NCBI RefSeq assembly: GCF_000411295.1 | Contig: NZ_KE150421.1 | Span: forward strand, 809,478 to 873,477 | Direction: 5' to 3' | Length of the DNA: 64,000 nucleotides | Origin: Paenisporosarcina sp. HGH0030 | Lineage (GTDB): Bacteria; Bacillota; Bacilli; Bacillales_A; Planococcaceae | In this document: positions 52,701 through 60,339 of the stretch, piece after piece | Position numbering within the stretch: the stretch's first letter is position 1 | Layout of the letters: each line of letters starts with the position of its first letter | The notes under the pieces: generated by a model | Seen by the model: only the letters and a program-made list of their open reading frames with translations | Told to the model about the DNA's origin: nothing | Databases searched by the model: none | Translations under genes and position numbers: made by a program

Positions 52701-54089
52701 ACCCGCCGAAGTCCCATTCAATGCTTGATAGCCGCTACCTGACCAGGCAGAGCGGACGCCCACACCTGGAGCGGAAATGTCTGGCTTCATTTCTCCATAT
52801 GGCGAAGGACCGCGTGGGGAGAAATAAGCACGCTGATTATTACTATCCGTTACGCCAACAGCGAACGATTCCGGATAGTTGGCCGGGTTCCAGATGTTTC
52901 CCTCAGTCAAACCTGCTCCATTTCCAGCAACGAACACAGGGAAAATCTCAGCTGCACGCCAGTTTTGCACCATTGGACGGTACCATTCATCGTTTTCTGC
53001 TAGTCGTTTACCCCAGGCGTTGTTCACTAAGTCAGGTGCTTTTTCTGGATGTGGGTTGCCTTCTGCATCTTTTGGAGCTAGAATCCATTCTCCAGCTTCC
53101 AGTAGATCGACTTGGGTTCCGGTTCCACCTCGACTGTTAAAGGCTTTCACGGCGATCCATTTTGCACCTGGAGCAACCCCAATTTGATTTGAACCATTAG
53201 GTCCAGAACCTACCATGATTCCTGTGACGTGGGTACCTTGTTCAGCGTCATCATATGGAGCCGACTTCCCATTAACAGCATCAAACCAGTTGAAGGTATT
53301 GTCAGGTTGATCTGGATTAGCTGGGTTGTAACCTCGATACTTTTCTTTTAACGTAGGGTGATTCCACTGGACTCCTGTATCGATACTAGCGACTACAGTT
53401 CCCGTACCATCAAAGCCCATATTCCAGGCTTGTGGTGCGTCGATTTTTGCTATATTCCATTCGATTGAAGTGGTGCCTGCTTGGGTATCAGCTGTTGGTT
53501 GGATATCAACTATTGGTTGGTTGGATGTTTCACTGCCTTCATTTGAGGCCAGCTGTACCGTTTCGTTGGGTGTTATTTTTTCGACTTCTGGGAAGGTAGC
53601 AAGCTTCTCCATCACTTCTTTGGTTCCTGTTACCGCCATGCCATTGACGATATAGAAGGATTGAAACTCTTCGACATTTCCCTTCTTTTTTTCTTGATCC
53701 AGATAGGTTTTAATCGAGTATTGAGTTTCGCTAGCTTTAGCGCGAAGGGAAGAAACGACAGCAGAGCGTTTCATCAATTCGGTTTTGGCAGCAGTTTGTT
53801 CTTGAGCTTTAGCTTTTTTAGCTGTTTCAATGGCAACTTCTTTTGTATCCACTTGATCTTTAAGTTTTAATAAAAAAGTAACCGTTTCATTCTTACTAAA
53901 CTGATCATTCAGTTTTTTATCTACCTTTTCTTTCATGTTTTTAGAAGCTACATCAGAACTTTCAAGCATAGAAATACTTGCTTTGGAGTTGGAATTAGCA
54001 AATGTGAGTTGAGGTAGAAAGGTAGTGAGCAACAATAATGCACATAAAATAAAACTAAATACGACGCGGTCATGTCTGTTCCTTTTCAT
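49704..54089 (-). CDS. Bacillopeptidase-F-like subtilase 3, predicted inactive (catalytic His replaced by Gln)
   Basis: A 1461-residue paralogue with the full architecture and signal peptide of subtilase 2, but an altered active site (numbering from the TTG frame at 54092): D238 is kept (SIDTGVQW), the HGTH motif reads QGTH so Gln285 (codon CAA, 53238-53240) stands where the catalytic His belongs, N391 is kept (VAGN) and S462 is kept (NGTSAGAS, with the usual Met of TSMA changed to Ala). NNSWGGG is changed to NNAWGKR. The reading frame is intact over 4.4 kb, which argues for selection as a pseudoprotease or for very recent loss. The start ATG (54087-54089) follows GAGAGGAG by 8 bases. The two C-terminal thirds are nearly identical to subtilase 2. 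Confidence 0.92.
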   Translation of the reverse strand: MKRNRHDRVVFSFILCALLLLTTFLPQLTFANSNSKASISMLESSDVASKNMKEKVDKKLNDQFSKNETVTFLLKLKDQVDTKEVAIETAKKAKAQEQTAAKTELMKRSAVVSSLRAKASETQYSIKTYLDQEKKKGNVEEFQSFYIVNGMAVTGTKEVMEKLATFPEVEKITPNETVQLASNEGSETSNQPIVDIQPTADTQAGTTSIEWNIAKIDAPQAWNMGFDGTGTVVASIDTGVQWNHPTLKEKYRGYNPANPDQPDNTFNWFDAVNGKSAPYDDAEQGTHVTGIMVGSGPNGSNQIGVAPGAKWIAVKAFNSRGGTGTQVDLLEAGEWILAPKDAEGNPHPEKAPDLVNNAWGKRLAENDEWYRPMVQNWRAAEIFPVFVAGNGAGLTEGNIWNPANYPESFAVGVTDSNNQRAYFSPRGPSPYGEMKPDISAPGVGVRSAWSGSGYQALNGTSAGASHVAGVVALMKQANPSITVDEIEQILHDTAMPLTDSTYPDSPNNGYGYGLVNAYNAVSSIVSGLGRVQGQVVREGQDTEDPTYQHTAPSETYSNMTLPLTVQVQDTVSVRSVELQYRASETAEWQTAAATLTAGDYKSGTYQAVIPADAVQVPTLTYHWRITDHGEHVVTSDNYAVPVKSGINTGYHQDFESQPIGWISYGTKNTWEWGVPAFDSGPEKAASGEKVYGTNLDGNYNNFANMSLMMPPIVLPEGNAYLQFKDWYQIESGYDYGYVLVSTDKQNWQLLSRFTGNSMTWTERQIDLSAYAGQQIYVAFNVTTDEIGERAGWYIDDVALSNTPLTTANVELEDVQQQKMLARQLENELQTNKKAVNPDTIQPTKIQNVMAPTATITPTAVQPMSLPLGATVSVLESGRSVTTNPIDGSYVINSHPSGEFTLRAETYGYESADQRVTIPKNGTVEANFTLNPIPKGTVSGTVTNKQTGEPLANATLSLLEDALIQPVQTDENGHFSITAYEGTYTLHVSGPIYHSQDLTITILESGNIEQNVPLQPFIGYPDEIGYDDGTAENARAFGAPNAENNVAAVKMSLPKGKNSAFVTAGLFRFWDESWPDPGGTAFKVAIYDTSGPNGAPGRKLAGPLDATALRNGEWTVVDLVNPVLVNDDFYMVYIQVGVAPNTPGLAIDQSSPSAGRSWQKVEGPWGRTTGNFMIRARVKYEASVPVITTPKDAAHTNQSTFTVEGKASPTTQVHLFNKGEEVAATTARKDGTFSVDVTLQDGENELTATSSTDRGSTDPSEPVKIILDQAKPELTTKPAEGFKTNQKAVTVEGKATDPYLAEVTINGQNANLTEDGSYSLRVLLNNGENKFTVTAKDRAGNETSKEVTVYAKFNLPAIENLKPAQNVVIKTGKTLTVELDSEQGINGFFLVRLPSTFATATTAATSVEIPLTEQGKGHYVGIWKAPKEKINGAVIEVVMRDDHGNESRQTAAGKVYVNVKPQ

Positions 54090-54533
54090 CAATTCGACTC
54101 CTCTCTGAAATCGCTTACATTAAGACTTGAGTTACAAGGATATTTTTAACTGTTGTAGATGACCACCGACTTTCTATGGATAGATTTGATCTTTGACCTT
54201 TGCTCTCTTTTCCCCCCTTGCATGATAATGAATACAATTCGAAGTGTACATCCGCCTTAAAAAATAGTAAATTGGGGGATTTCACATGAAACTATTAATA
54301 TATTTTTTGAAAATTCAATACTAAAAAATGTTAGTTAAGTCCTTATTTCAAAAGAATTTTCAGTTATTTTGTAGAAGAATGTTGTGAATATTGTCTGAAA
54401 TTTTAGTTTTTTAATGAACTTAGTTTTAAAATCTGGGGGAATATAGAAATTTCTCGTAATTTTTTAGAAATAAATTTAACAATAATAGATTAAAACAGGA
54501 AAAAAGTTCTAATTGTTGATATTCCAGATAAAT

Positions 54534-54567
54534 AAAAAAACCTTGATAACATATTGTTTACCAAGGC
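54534..54567 (-). terminator. Isolated terminator with no gene upstream
   Basis: CCTTGATAAC (54541-54550) pairs with GTTTACCAAGG (54556-54566), and the A-run 54534-54540 gives a seven-U tract on the minus strand. The nearest minus-strand gene upstream (DinG-like) already has its own terminator 400 bases away. Confidence 0.7.
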
Positions 54568-54963
54568 TCTGTATATAGTGGTTCACCCACATGTTAATTA
54601 GAAAAATCAAAGTAATTTCGCATTAATAATTTTGGCAAGCTCATTAAATCTTCAAATGAAATCTATTTCCCAATTTTCTTCGTATCAATTAGGAATAATT
54701 GGTCTTCAACCTGCCGTTAGTTTAAGTGAAGACCTTCACAATCTCAATGACATATTCAAACTCGAATAATCTAATAAAACACCCCTTTAGATAACCATAT
54801 CCAAAGGGATATAACGGTACATCTTTTTTATAAACGGTACGACTTTATTTCAAAGCTACACCATGGGGAGAAACTGGAGCACCTCATAAAGGATTTTGTA
54901 CGAAACAATATTTGAAAGGAAATCGCACTACTCCCCTTCAATGCTAACTTCCAAAAAATTTAA

Positions 54964-55008
54964 TAAAAAACTGAAGACAAACTCAAAAAATGCGAGTTTG
55001 TCTTCAGT
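54964..55008 (-). terminator. Terminator after the DinG-like helicase gene
   Basis: Perfect 14-bp arms CTGAAGACAAACTC (54971-54984) and GAGTTTGTCTTCAG (54994-55007), U-tract TTTTTT on the minus strand. Confidence 0.9.
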
Positions 55009-55038
55009 CTGAGCCTATTTATCAGGATGGGCTTTACT

Positions 55039-56949
55039 TTATACCCATGATATTTCTACTGGGAGTATATGTGTAAAATCTGTACTCAATTGCTTTTCAT
55101 CATCATTCAGTAACAAGTGGATGGATCCATGATCGGCAGATGTCCGTATCAAACGGCCAATTCCTTGTTGAAGGCGTAACAACATAAACGGCAATTCGAC
55201 TTCTGCAAAAGGATCATTAGAAAATTTTCGTTTCGCATCGAACAAAGGATCATGCGGAGGGAAAGGTAAATCAAATATAATCACGCGTGTTAAAGCTTCT
55301 GCAGGCAAATCAAGCCCTTCCCATAAATGGTATGAACATAATGTAGCGATATGCCCAGCTTGGAAATCACGCACAATGGATGATAATTCACGTTCTCCTT
55401 CAAAAACCATACCCATTCTTTCTTCAACTGAAAGGGAATTTTCAAAATTCACCATATCACTCTTCGACTTGAACAATAACAAAGTGGGCTCTTTAGATTG
55501 CAAGAGTAGTTCTCGTGCTTTCTTTGCTTTCGTTTCACTATCGACAGAATGACCAAATATCTGCATTACTTGGTCGTAATCAAATGGAGATGGAACACTA
55601 AACGAATGGTACTGATCGATACCCAAAGCATCTGAAATATAGGTGAAGTCTTTATTAACCGATAAAGTGGCTGAAGAGAAAACAACAGGTAATTTATTTG
55701 TGAATAATTTTTCATTTAAAATATCTGTTACTAGACGTGGCATGATGACTAATGTCTCAATACCGTCTTTTTCTTCCAACCAATCGACCGCATCTCCATT
55801 TTGAACAAATAATTGGAGTGAAAATACATATTGTTCCAAGTATTCTTCTACCATACGAAGATCATATTCATCAATCGTATAAAGCTCTGATTCAAATACA
55901 AATTCTTCTAAAATTTGTTCTACTAATTTCACAAGCTGTTGGCCAAGCTGAAGAACACGGTCTGTTTTATCTATATGGAGACGTTCTCCTTCTTCACCAT
56001 GTGCATGAGTAAGCAATTCTTTGAAGAAATCATCATGTAAGTCCTGCAATCTTTCTAGCAATTGCAATGTCTTTTCACGTACGCCATCTTGTGCGACACG
56101 GTCAATCAATGACACAAGCGTTTGGCTCTGTACTTCATAAGTCAATGCACGTTGAGCAGCGAATTCCAATAAATGACCTTCATCCAGTACAATCATCGAA
56201 ACGTCAGGAAGTAAAGGCATTTGTCCTTCACGTACACGCGATTCTTTTGTCCAAATGTGTTCCATTAAGAAATCATGCGAACAAATAATCAAATCTCCAG
56301 CTTCACGGTAATTTTGTCGATGAATAGTTTGACCGCAACGGTTGCGGATATCACAAACGGCACATTGCTGAATCGGATGATAATTTACTTTTTGCCAATC
56401 CTCGTCACTGACATCCGGAAAAGCACTGCGCTCTCCGTATGGGTAAACCGATTGGAGCGACTGATGACCGTACACAAAATCAGGAATTCCATCTTCAATT
56501 TGTTCCAGGAATTCTTCATCATTCGTTTTTTGTTCGTGCTCAAGTCTCTTTAAACATAAATATTGGTCACGTGATTTTGCTAGACGGACATCAATGTTCC
56601 ATCCTAGTGAATCTTGTAATTTTTGAATATCTCCTTCTTTTTTAACGAGCTGATCAATTAACGTCTCATCAGCACACGAAATCAAAGCAGGTTTTCCTGT
56701 GTATCGCGCATAGGAAATTGCCGGAAGTAAATAAGCAATCGTCTTCCCTGTTCCTACGCCAGCTTCGGCAAACAAAACATTTTTATTTTTCAAAGATTTT
56801 TCAATCTGATAGGCCATATAAATCTGCTCATCACGACATTCGAATCCTTTTTCAGGAAGTTCATCATAAAGAACGTCTCCCATCCAATCACCTAGTGATT
56901 CAAAAAAAGAGCGGTCTTTCGTTAGTGCAAATGGTAATGTTTGCTTCAT
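55039..56949 (-). CDS. ypvA: DinG/XPD-like Fe-S DNA helicase (YpvA)
   Basis: A 636-residue SF2 helicase of the DinG type without an exonuclease domain. Walker A is AEAGVGTGKTIAYL, motif II is LDEGH, motif III-like FSSATLS, motif VI GIGRLIRTSADHG. Four cysteines placed as in XPD/DinG Fe-S helicases (C in QYLCLKRL; C, C and C in QQCAVCDIRNRCG) probably hold a 4Fe-4S cluster. It should unwind 5'-3' and act on R-loops or damaged DNA. Length and position beside the RlmL-like gene match YpvA. Confidence 0.9.
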   Translation of the reverse strand: MKQTLPFALTKDRSFFESLGDWMGDVLYDELPEKGFECRDEQIYMAYQIEKSLKNKNVLFAEAGVGTGKTIAYLLPAISYARYTGKPALISCADETLIDQLVKKEGDIQKLQDSLGWNIDVRLAKSRDQYLCLKRLEHEQKTNDEEFLEQIEDGIPDFVYGHQSLQSVYPYGERSAFPDVSDEDWQKVNYHPIQQCAVCDIRNRCGQTIHRQNYREAGDLIICSHDFLMEHIWTKESRVREGQMPLLPDVSMIVLDEGHLLEFAAQRALTYEVQSQTLVSLIDRVAQDGVREKTLQLLERLQDLHDDFFKELLTHAHGEEGERLHIDKTDRVLQLGQQLVKLVEQILEEFVFESELYTIDEYDLRMVEEYLEQYVFSLQLFVQNGDAVDWLEEKDGIETLVIMPRLVTDILNEKLFTNKLPVVFSSATLSVNKDFTYISDALGIDQYHSFSVPSPFDYDQVMQIFGHSVDSETKAKKARELLLQSKEPTLLLFKSKSDMVNFENSLSVEERMGMVFEGERELSSIVRDFQAGHIATLCSYHLWEGLDLPAEALTRVIIFDLPFPPHDPLFDAKRKFSNDPFAEVELPFMLLRLQQGIGRLIRTSADHGSIHLLLNDDEKQLSTDFTHILPVEISWV

Positions 56950-56973
56950 AGTGATCCCCTTTCAAACGATAAG

Positions 56974-57001
56974 AAAACGGATAGGTTGACCTATCCGTTT
57001 T
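56974..57001 (-). terminator. Terminator after the RlmL-like gene
   Basis: Perfect 13-bp arms AAAACGGATAGGT and ACCTATCCGTTTT with a 2-base loop, as read, between the methyltransferase stop and the helicase start. Confidence 0.85.
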
Positions 57002-57006
57002 GGGTG

Positions 57007-58143
57007 CTATTCACGAGGTGATTTTTTACCCCAATATTGAAAATAGTTTGTTTCGATAAATCCATTAAATAATTTGCGTTTCTTAGTCGCTTTACGCCCG
57101 TATAACGTTTCGAAGTCTGCCATTGATGACAACATATAAACAGACCATGTAGGGTAACTATCCATTATACGCCCCATATCATGAATCATGTCTTCAATCG
57201 TTTCTTTTTCTCCGATACGCTCACCATAAGGTGGATTTCCAATCATAACACCGTCCAAAGACGAAGTTGTGAAATCTCTTAACTGACGCTGTTTAAAATG
57301 AATTAAATCGGCAAAGCCAGCTTCAATTGCATTGTTTTTTGCAACATCAATCATTCGCGCATCTATATCAGAACCTGTGATATCTAATGGCTGATCATAG
57401 TTCGCTAACTCTTCAGCTTCCAAGCGAACATCTTCCCATATTTTTTTTGACATCCATGGCCAGTCTTCACTAATAAAGCTACGGTTATACCCTGGAGCTA
57501 AGTTTTGACCAATCATCGCTGCCTCAATAGGAATTGTCCCAGACCCACAGAATGGATCAACAAACGGACGATTAGGATTCCATTTTGAAATATAGACCAG
57601 TGCAGCAGCCAATGTTTCTTTTAATGGAGCTTCCCCTTGATCTAAGCGATACCCTCGTTTATGTAAACCGACACCACTTGTATCAATGCTTAATTTTACT
57701 TGGTCTTTAAGTATACTAACTTCAATCTTAAATGTTGCACCGGACTCATCCAAAAAACCAATTCGTTTATGAGCCAATTTTAAACGTTCCACAATGGCCT
57801 TCTTAACAATTGCCTGACAATCGGGCACACTGAATAATTTTGATTTAACTGATTTCCCTTGAACAGGAAAAGCTGCATCTACCGGTAAATATTTTTCCCA
57901 AGGAATCGCTTTTGTTTGTTCAAATAATTGATCAAACGTGGTGGCTCTAAAGTCACCAGCTATTATTTTGACACGGTCCGCTACTCGTAGCCACATGTTG
58001 GCACGGGCAATGGCATGCTCGTCCCCTTCAAAATATATTTTTCCGTTTTCAGTCTGGGTTTCATACCCTAATTTTTTTACTTCATCTGCTACAATGGATT
58101 CTAACCCCATTGCTGATGTTGCTACTAATCGATGAGTCGTCAT
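57007..58143 (-). CDS. ypsC: 23S rRNA (guanine-N2)-methyltransferase, RlmL-like (YpsC)
   Basis: A protein of about 378 residues with an N-terminal THUMP domain (LVATSAMGLESIVADEVKKLGY to SIDTSGVGLHKRGYR) and a C-terminal class I methyltransferase: motif I PFVDPFCGSGTIPIEAAMIG and catalytic GNPPYGERIG. The N2-guanine RlmK/RlmL group fits, acting on 23S rRNA. The start is ATG at 58141-58143 or the adjacent ATG one codon up, both within reach of AAAGG. Located between rnpB and the DinG-like gene exactly as ypsC in B. subtilis. Confidence 0.9.
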   Translation of the reverse strand: MTTHRLVATSAMGLESIVADEVKKLGYETQTENGKIYFEGDEHAIARANMWLRVADRVKIIAGDFRATTFDQLFEQTKAIPWEKYLPVDAAFPVQGKSVKSKLFSVPDCQAIVKKAIVERLKLAHKRIGFLDESGATFKIEVSILKDQVKLSIDTSGVGLHKRGYRLDQGEAPLKETLAAALVYISKWNPNRPFVDPFCGSGTIPIEAAMIGQNLAPGYNRSFISEDWPWMSKKIWEDVRLEAEELANYDQPLDITGSDIDARMIDVAKNNAIEAGFADLIHFKQRQLRDFTTSSLDGVMIGNPPYGERIGEKETIEDMIHDMGRIMDSYPTWSVYMLSSMADFETLYGRKATKKRKLFNGFIETNYFQYWGKKSPRE

Positions 58144-58197
58144 CATCTCATCCTTTCTTTTAACGATCATTGTTTCATTTATTTGCTTATTTATTAA

Positions 58198-58226
58198 TAA
58201 AAGCTCTCCGAATTAGTGGAGAGCTT
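58198..58226 (-). terminator. Terminator after rnpB
   Basis: Arms AAGCTCTCC (58201-58209) and GGAGAGCTT (58218-58226), U-tract TTTTATT on the minus strand. Confidence 0.88.
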
Positions 58227-58237
58227 GTGTAGTCAAG

Positions 58238-58642
58238 TATACCCATTAGAAAACCCAATAAGCCATGTTTTGTTATCACGTACTCAAGCGGCTGATGCCT
58301 CGTACAAGTGAGTAGTAATCATCTATCTACAGACATTGTCTGTCCCTCAATTCGTTCAATTCCTGCATGAGAGTGCCCCTACCATAATTTGGGTTTCTCG
58401 CTCGTGGGGTTTACCTCGTTCCACCTGAAACGTTTCCGAATCAGCTCCGTCACTGTGGCACTTTCAGAGAACATAGACCATATCCGAAGACTTAGGTGTT
58501 GTTCCCGCCGTCAGCTGTAACACTGCCTTAGCTTATTTTTTGGCTAAGCACGAACACTACGGTCATCTCAGAACCGTGCGAGCATGGACTTTCCTCTACA
58601 ACGTCAAGCGTTGCAGCGATTACCTGGATTATCTAAATGGTT
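58238..58642 (-). ncRNA. rnpB: RNase P RNA, Bacillus (type B)
   Basis: The minus strand contains the universal RNase P blocks in order: GGTAATCGCTGCAA near the 5' end, GAGGAAAGTCCATGCTCGCA, GCTGACGGC, AGTGCCACAGTGACG, GGTAAACCCC then GAGCGAGAAACCCAAAT, GATAGATGATTACT (near 3') and ACATGGCTTATTGGG. P1 is closed by CCATTTAGA at the 5' end and TCTAATGG at the 3' end. It is the catalytic RNA that removes 5' leaders from pre-tRNA. Ends are estimated from P1 pairing and could be off by several bases. Confidence 0.95.
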
Positions 58643-58696
58643 TCTTCATTATACTTGATATTCATGTAATAAACAATCCATCCTTGGAATGTTGAA

Positions 58697-58990
58697 TTAT
58701 TCGTACAACTTACTGCCGAATACATGTTTTTCTAGATTTGAAAGTCTCTTTAAAATATCAAAGTTAGTTGTTCCTGTTGAAGGTGCAGCAACTTGACGTC
58801 TTGGAGCTTCATCCAATTCGTCTCTCAATCGTCTATTTTCAGCTTTTAGTGTTTCAATTGTTTGCATAAAAGTATTGTAATCTTGAATGACTTCATCCAA
58901 GAACTGATCTACTTCATCTTGGTGATAGCCGCGTAATCCAGTTTTAAATTCTTTTTCTAAAATGACTTCTGGCGTCAATTTCATATCCAT
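58697..58990 (-). CDS. gpsB: Cell division/elongation regulator GpsB
   Basis: A 97-residue DivIVA-like protein. The N-terminal lipid/PBP-binding domain is [31 protein letters not shown], followed by a coiled coil (about 35-65), a short disordered linker and the trimerising C-terminus [20 protein letters not shown]. GpsB shuttles PBPs between septum and side wall. The ATG at 58988-58990 is within reach of GGAAGG; the frame extension to 59008 is not needed. Position next to rnpB is conserved. Confidence 0.95.
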   Translation of the reverse strand: MDMKLTPEVILEKEFKTGLRGYHQDEVDQFLDEVIQDYNTFMQTIETLKAENRRLRDELDEAPRRQVAAPSTGTTNFDILKRLSNLEKHVFGSKLYE

Positions 58991-59064
58991 AATACATCGT
59001 CCTTCCATTGTTCATGCATGGATTTATTATAGCATAAAGAACGTTTTGTCGTTCATTTCCTCAC

Positions 59065-60339
59065 TCATTTTCTGTCGAAACCTGCGCTTGCCCGGGAAAT
59101 AGTTTGTTTCTTGATTATTCGTTCCAAACGCTTTTTACATGCATGTGTTCTTCTCTCTTTTTGTTGTTCTTTTAAAATCGGAGTTTTTTGTATGAGGATC
59201 AATGCTTCTTCAACATGAAGTTTGGCAAGATCAAAATCTTTTTTCACGTGTTCCGCTATTTTCGCCAGCTCTTCATACGTTTTTATTTTCAAACCATCTT
59301 GTACGTATCCGAGTGCCTTTTCAAATACTTCGTAAGCAAGGTCGTATTGCTTCGTGCGTTTATATTCATAGCCTAAATAGTAAAACGCCATAGCAGCTTC
59401 ATCAGTACTATATTGGGTTGTAATTTGCTCAAAAACACTTTGCCCTTTTTCAAAGTCTTTCAGATCCGAAAACCATTTTCCAATGTTCGTTGATGAGATA
59501 CTAGAATCGATGTACTGCTCTTTCAAAATCAATTTTGTCGTGTGAATAAACAATGTAAGTAATGAGAGGATGTCCCATTCGTTGTGGTGTAGAACTTTTA
59601 ATAAGGTCGCCGGATTCCCGCTTTTTACAGCATCCATATAAATAATCGGAGCCAGATGTCCTGGAATATCCCCAACACGTTTAAATCCAAGTTTATCTTC
59701 TTCAATTTTTGTTAGTTTGAATTGATCCAGTTCATTCCGCCAAACTCTTCTAGACCCATGAAGTAAATCGATATGTGTAGGATCAGACAGTTTAGGTAGA
59801 TGCTCTCGGTTCATTGTCCATCGTGTTTGCAATTGGGGCCAATCAAAACTTTTGCCATTATACGTTACGACGGTCTGGCCAGCTTTCCATAAGCCTGACT
59901 CGTACAACATTGCCGCTTCATGGCTCGGATCCGCTAAAACATGTTGAGTCATCTCAAAATGATCTTTATTCCATATTAACTGCCCGATTAAGAATATGTA
60001 GGTACCTGTTCCTTTTAGACCTGTTGTTTCCGTATCAAAAAAAACAACATGCTGTCCATCTGTTGATATGGGGTGAACACCTTGAAAAGAATTCCACAAT
60101 GCGAAAGCATCGAAGACTTCTTTTAATTGAAAATCACCGTGACAATATGTCCGGTCATAAACTATCTTTTTTTCAAAAACGATACCAAAATCATTTTCGA
60201 TGATTTTCAGACCTGCCCGTTCCCACTCTTCCGTATACTTCGGTTTTTCTGGTATGACGAAAGGAGCCAGCGATTGAGATTTCGTTGGCTTTTTCTTAAT
60301 CAGTTTCTTCATTTGTAAGAGATTTTTTTCAAATGACAT
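59065..60339 (-). CDS. mrfB: MrfB-like DEDD exonuclease with TPR-like C-terminus (YprB)
   Basis: A 424-residue protein. The DEDD exonuclease core has D/E in VVFFDTETTGLKGTG, D in VVTYNGKSFDWPQL, and later acidic residues near HNEWDILSLLTL. The C-terminal 130 residues form TPR-like helices (FYYLGYEYKRTKQYDLAYEVF). In B. subtilis YprB (MrfB) works with the helicase MrfA in a UvrABC-independent pathway that removes mitomycin C adducts. The start ATG (60337-60339) overlaps the end of mrfA by 11 bases; an alternative GTG three codons earlier exists. Confidence 0.9.
   Translation of the reverse strand: MSFEKNLLQMKKLIKKKPTKSQSLAPFVIPEKPKYTEEWERAGLKIIENDFGIVFEKKIVYDRTYCHGDFQLKEVFDAFALWNSFQGVHPISTDGQHVVFFDTETTGLKGTGTYIFLIGQLIWNKDHFEMTQHVLADPSHEAAMLYESGLWKAGQTVVTYNGKSFDWPQLQTRWTMNREHLPKLSDPTHIDLLHGSRRVWRNELDQFKLTKIEEDKLGFKRVGDIPGHLAPIIYMDAVKSGNPATLLKVLHHNEWDILSLLTLFIHTTKLILKEQYIDSSISSTNIGKWFSDLKDFEKGQSVFEQITTQYSTDEAAMAFYYLGYEYKRTKQYDLAYEVFEKALGYVQDGLKIKTYEELAKIAEHVKKDFDLAKLHVEEALILIQKTPILKEQQKERRTHACKKRLERIIKKQTISRASAGFDRK

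Larger units (their letters stand above)
54093..55038. other. Intergenic region of about 0.95 kb, no intact gene
   Basis: Holds the leader of subtilase 3 (sharing AAGTCTTAATGTAAGC with the leader of subtilase 2), then AT-rich DNA and two terminators (54534-54567, 54964-55008). Between the terminators, minus-strand translation shows short stretches separated by stops, which may be a decayed gene whose terminator survives. I cannot name it. Confidence 0.5.
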
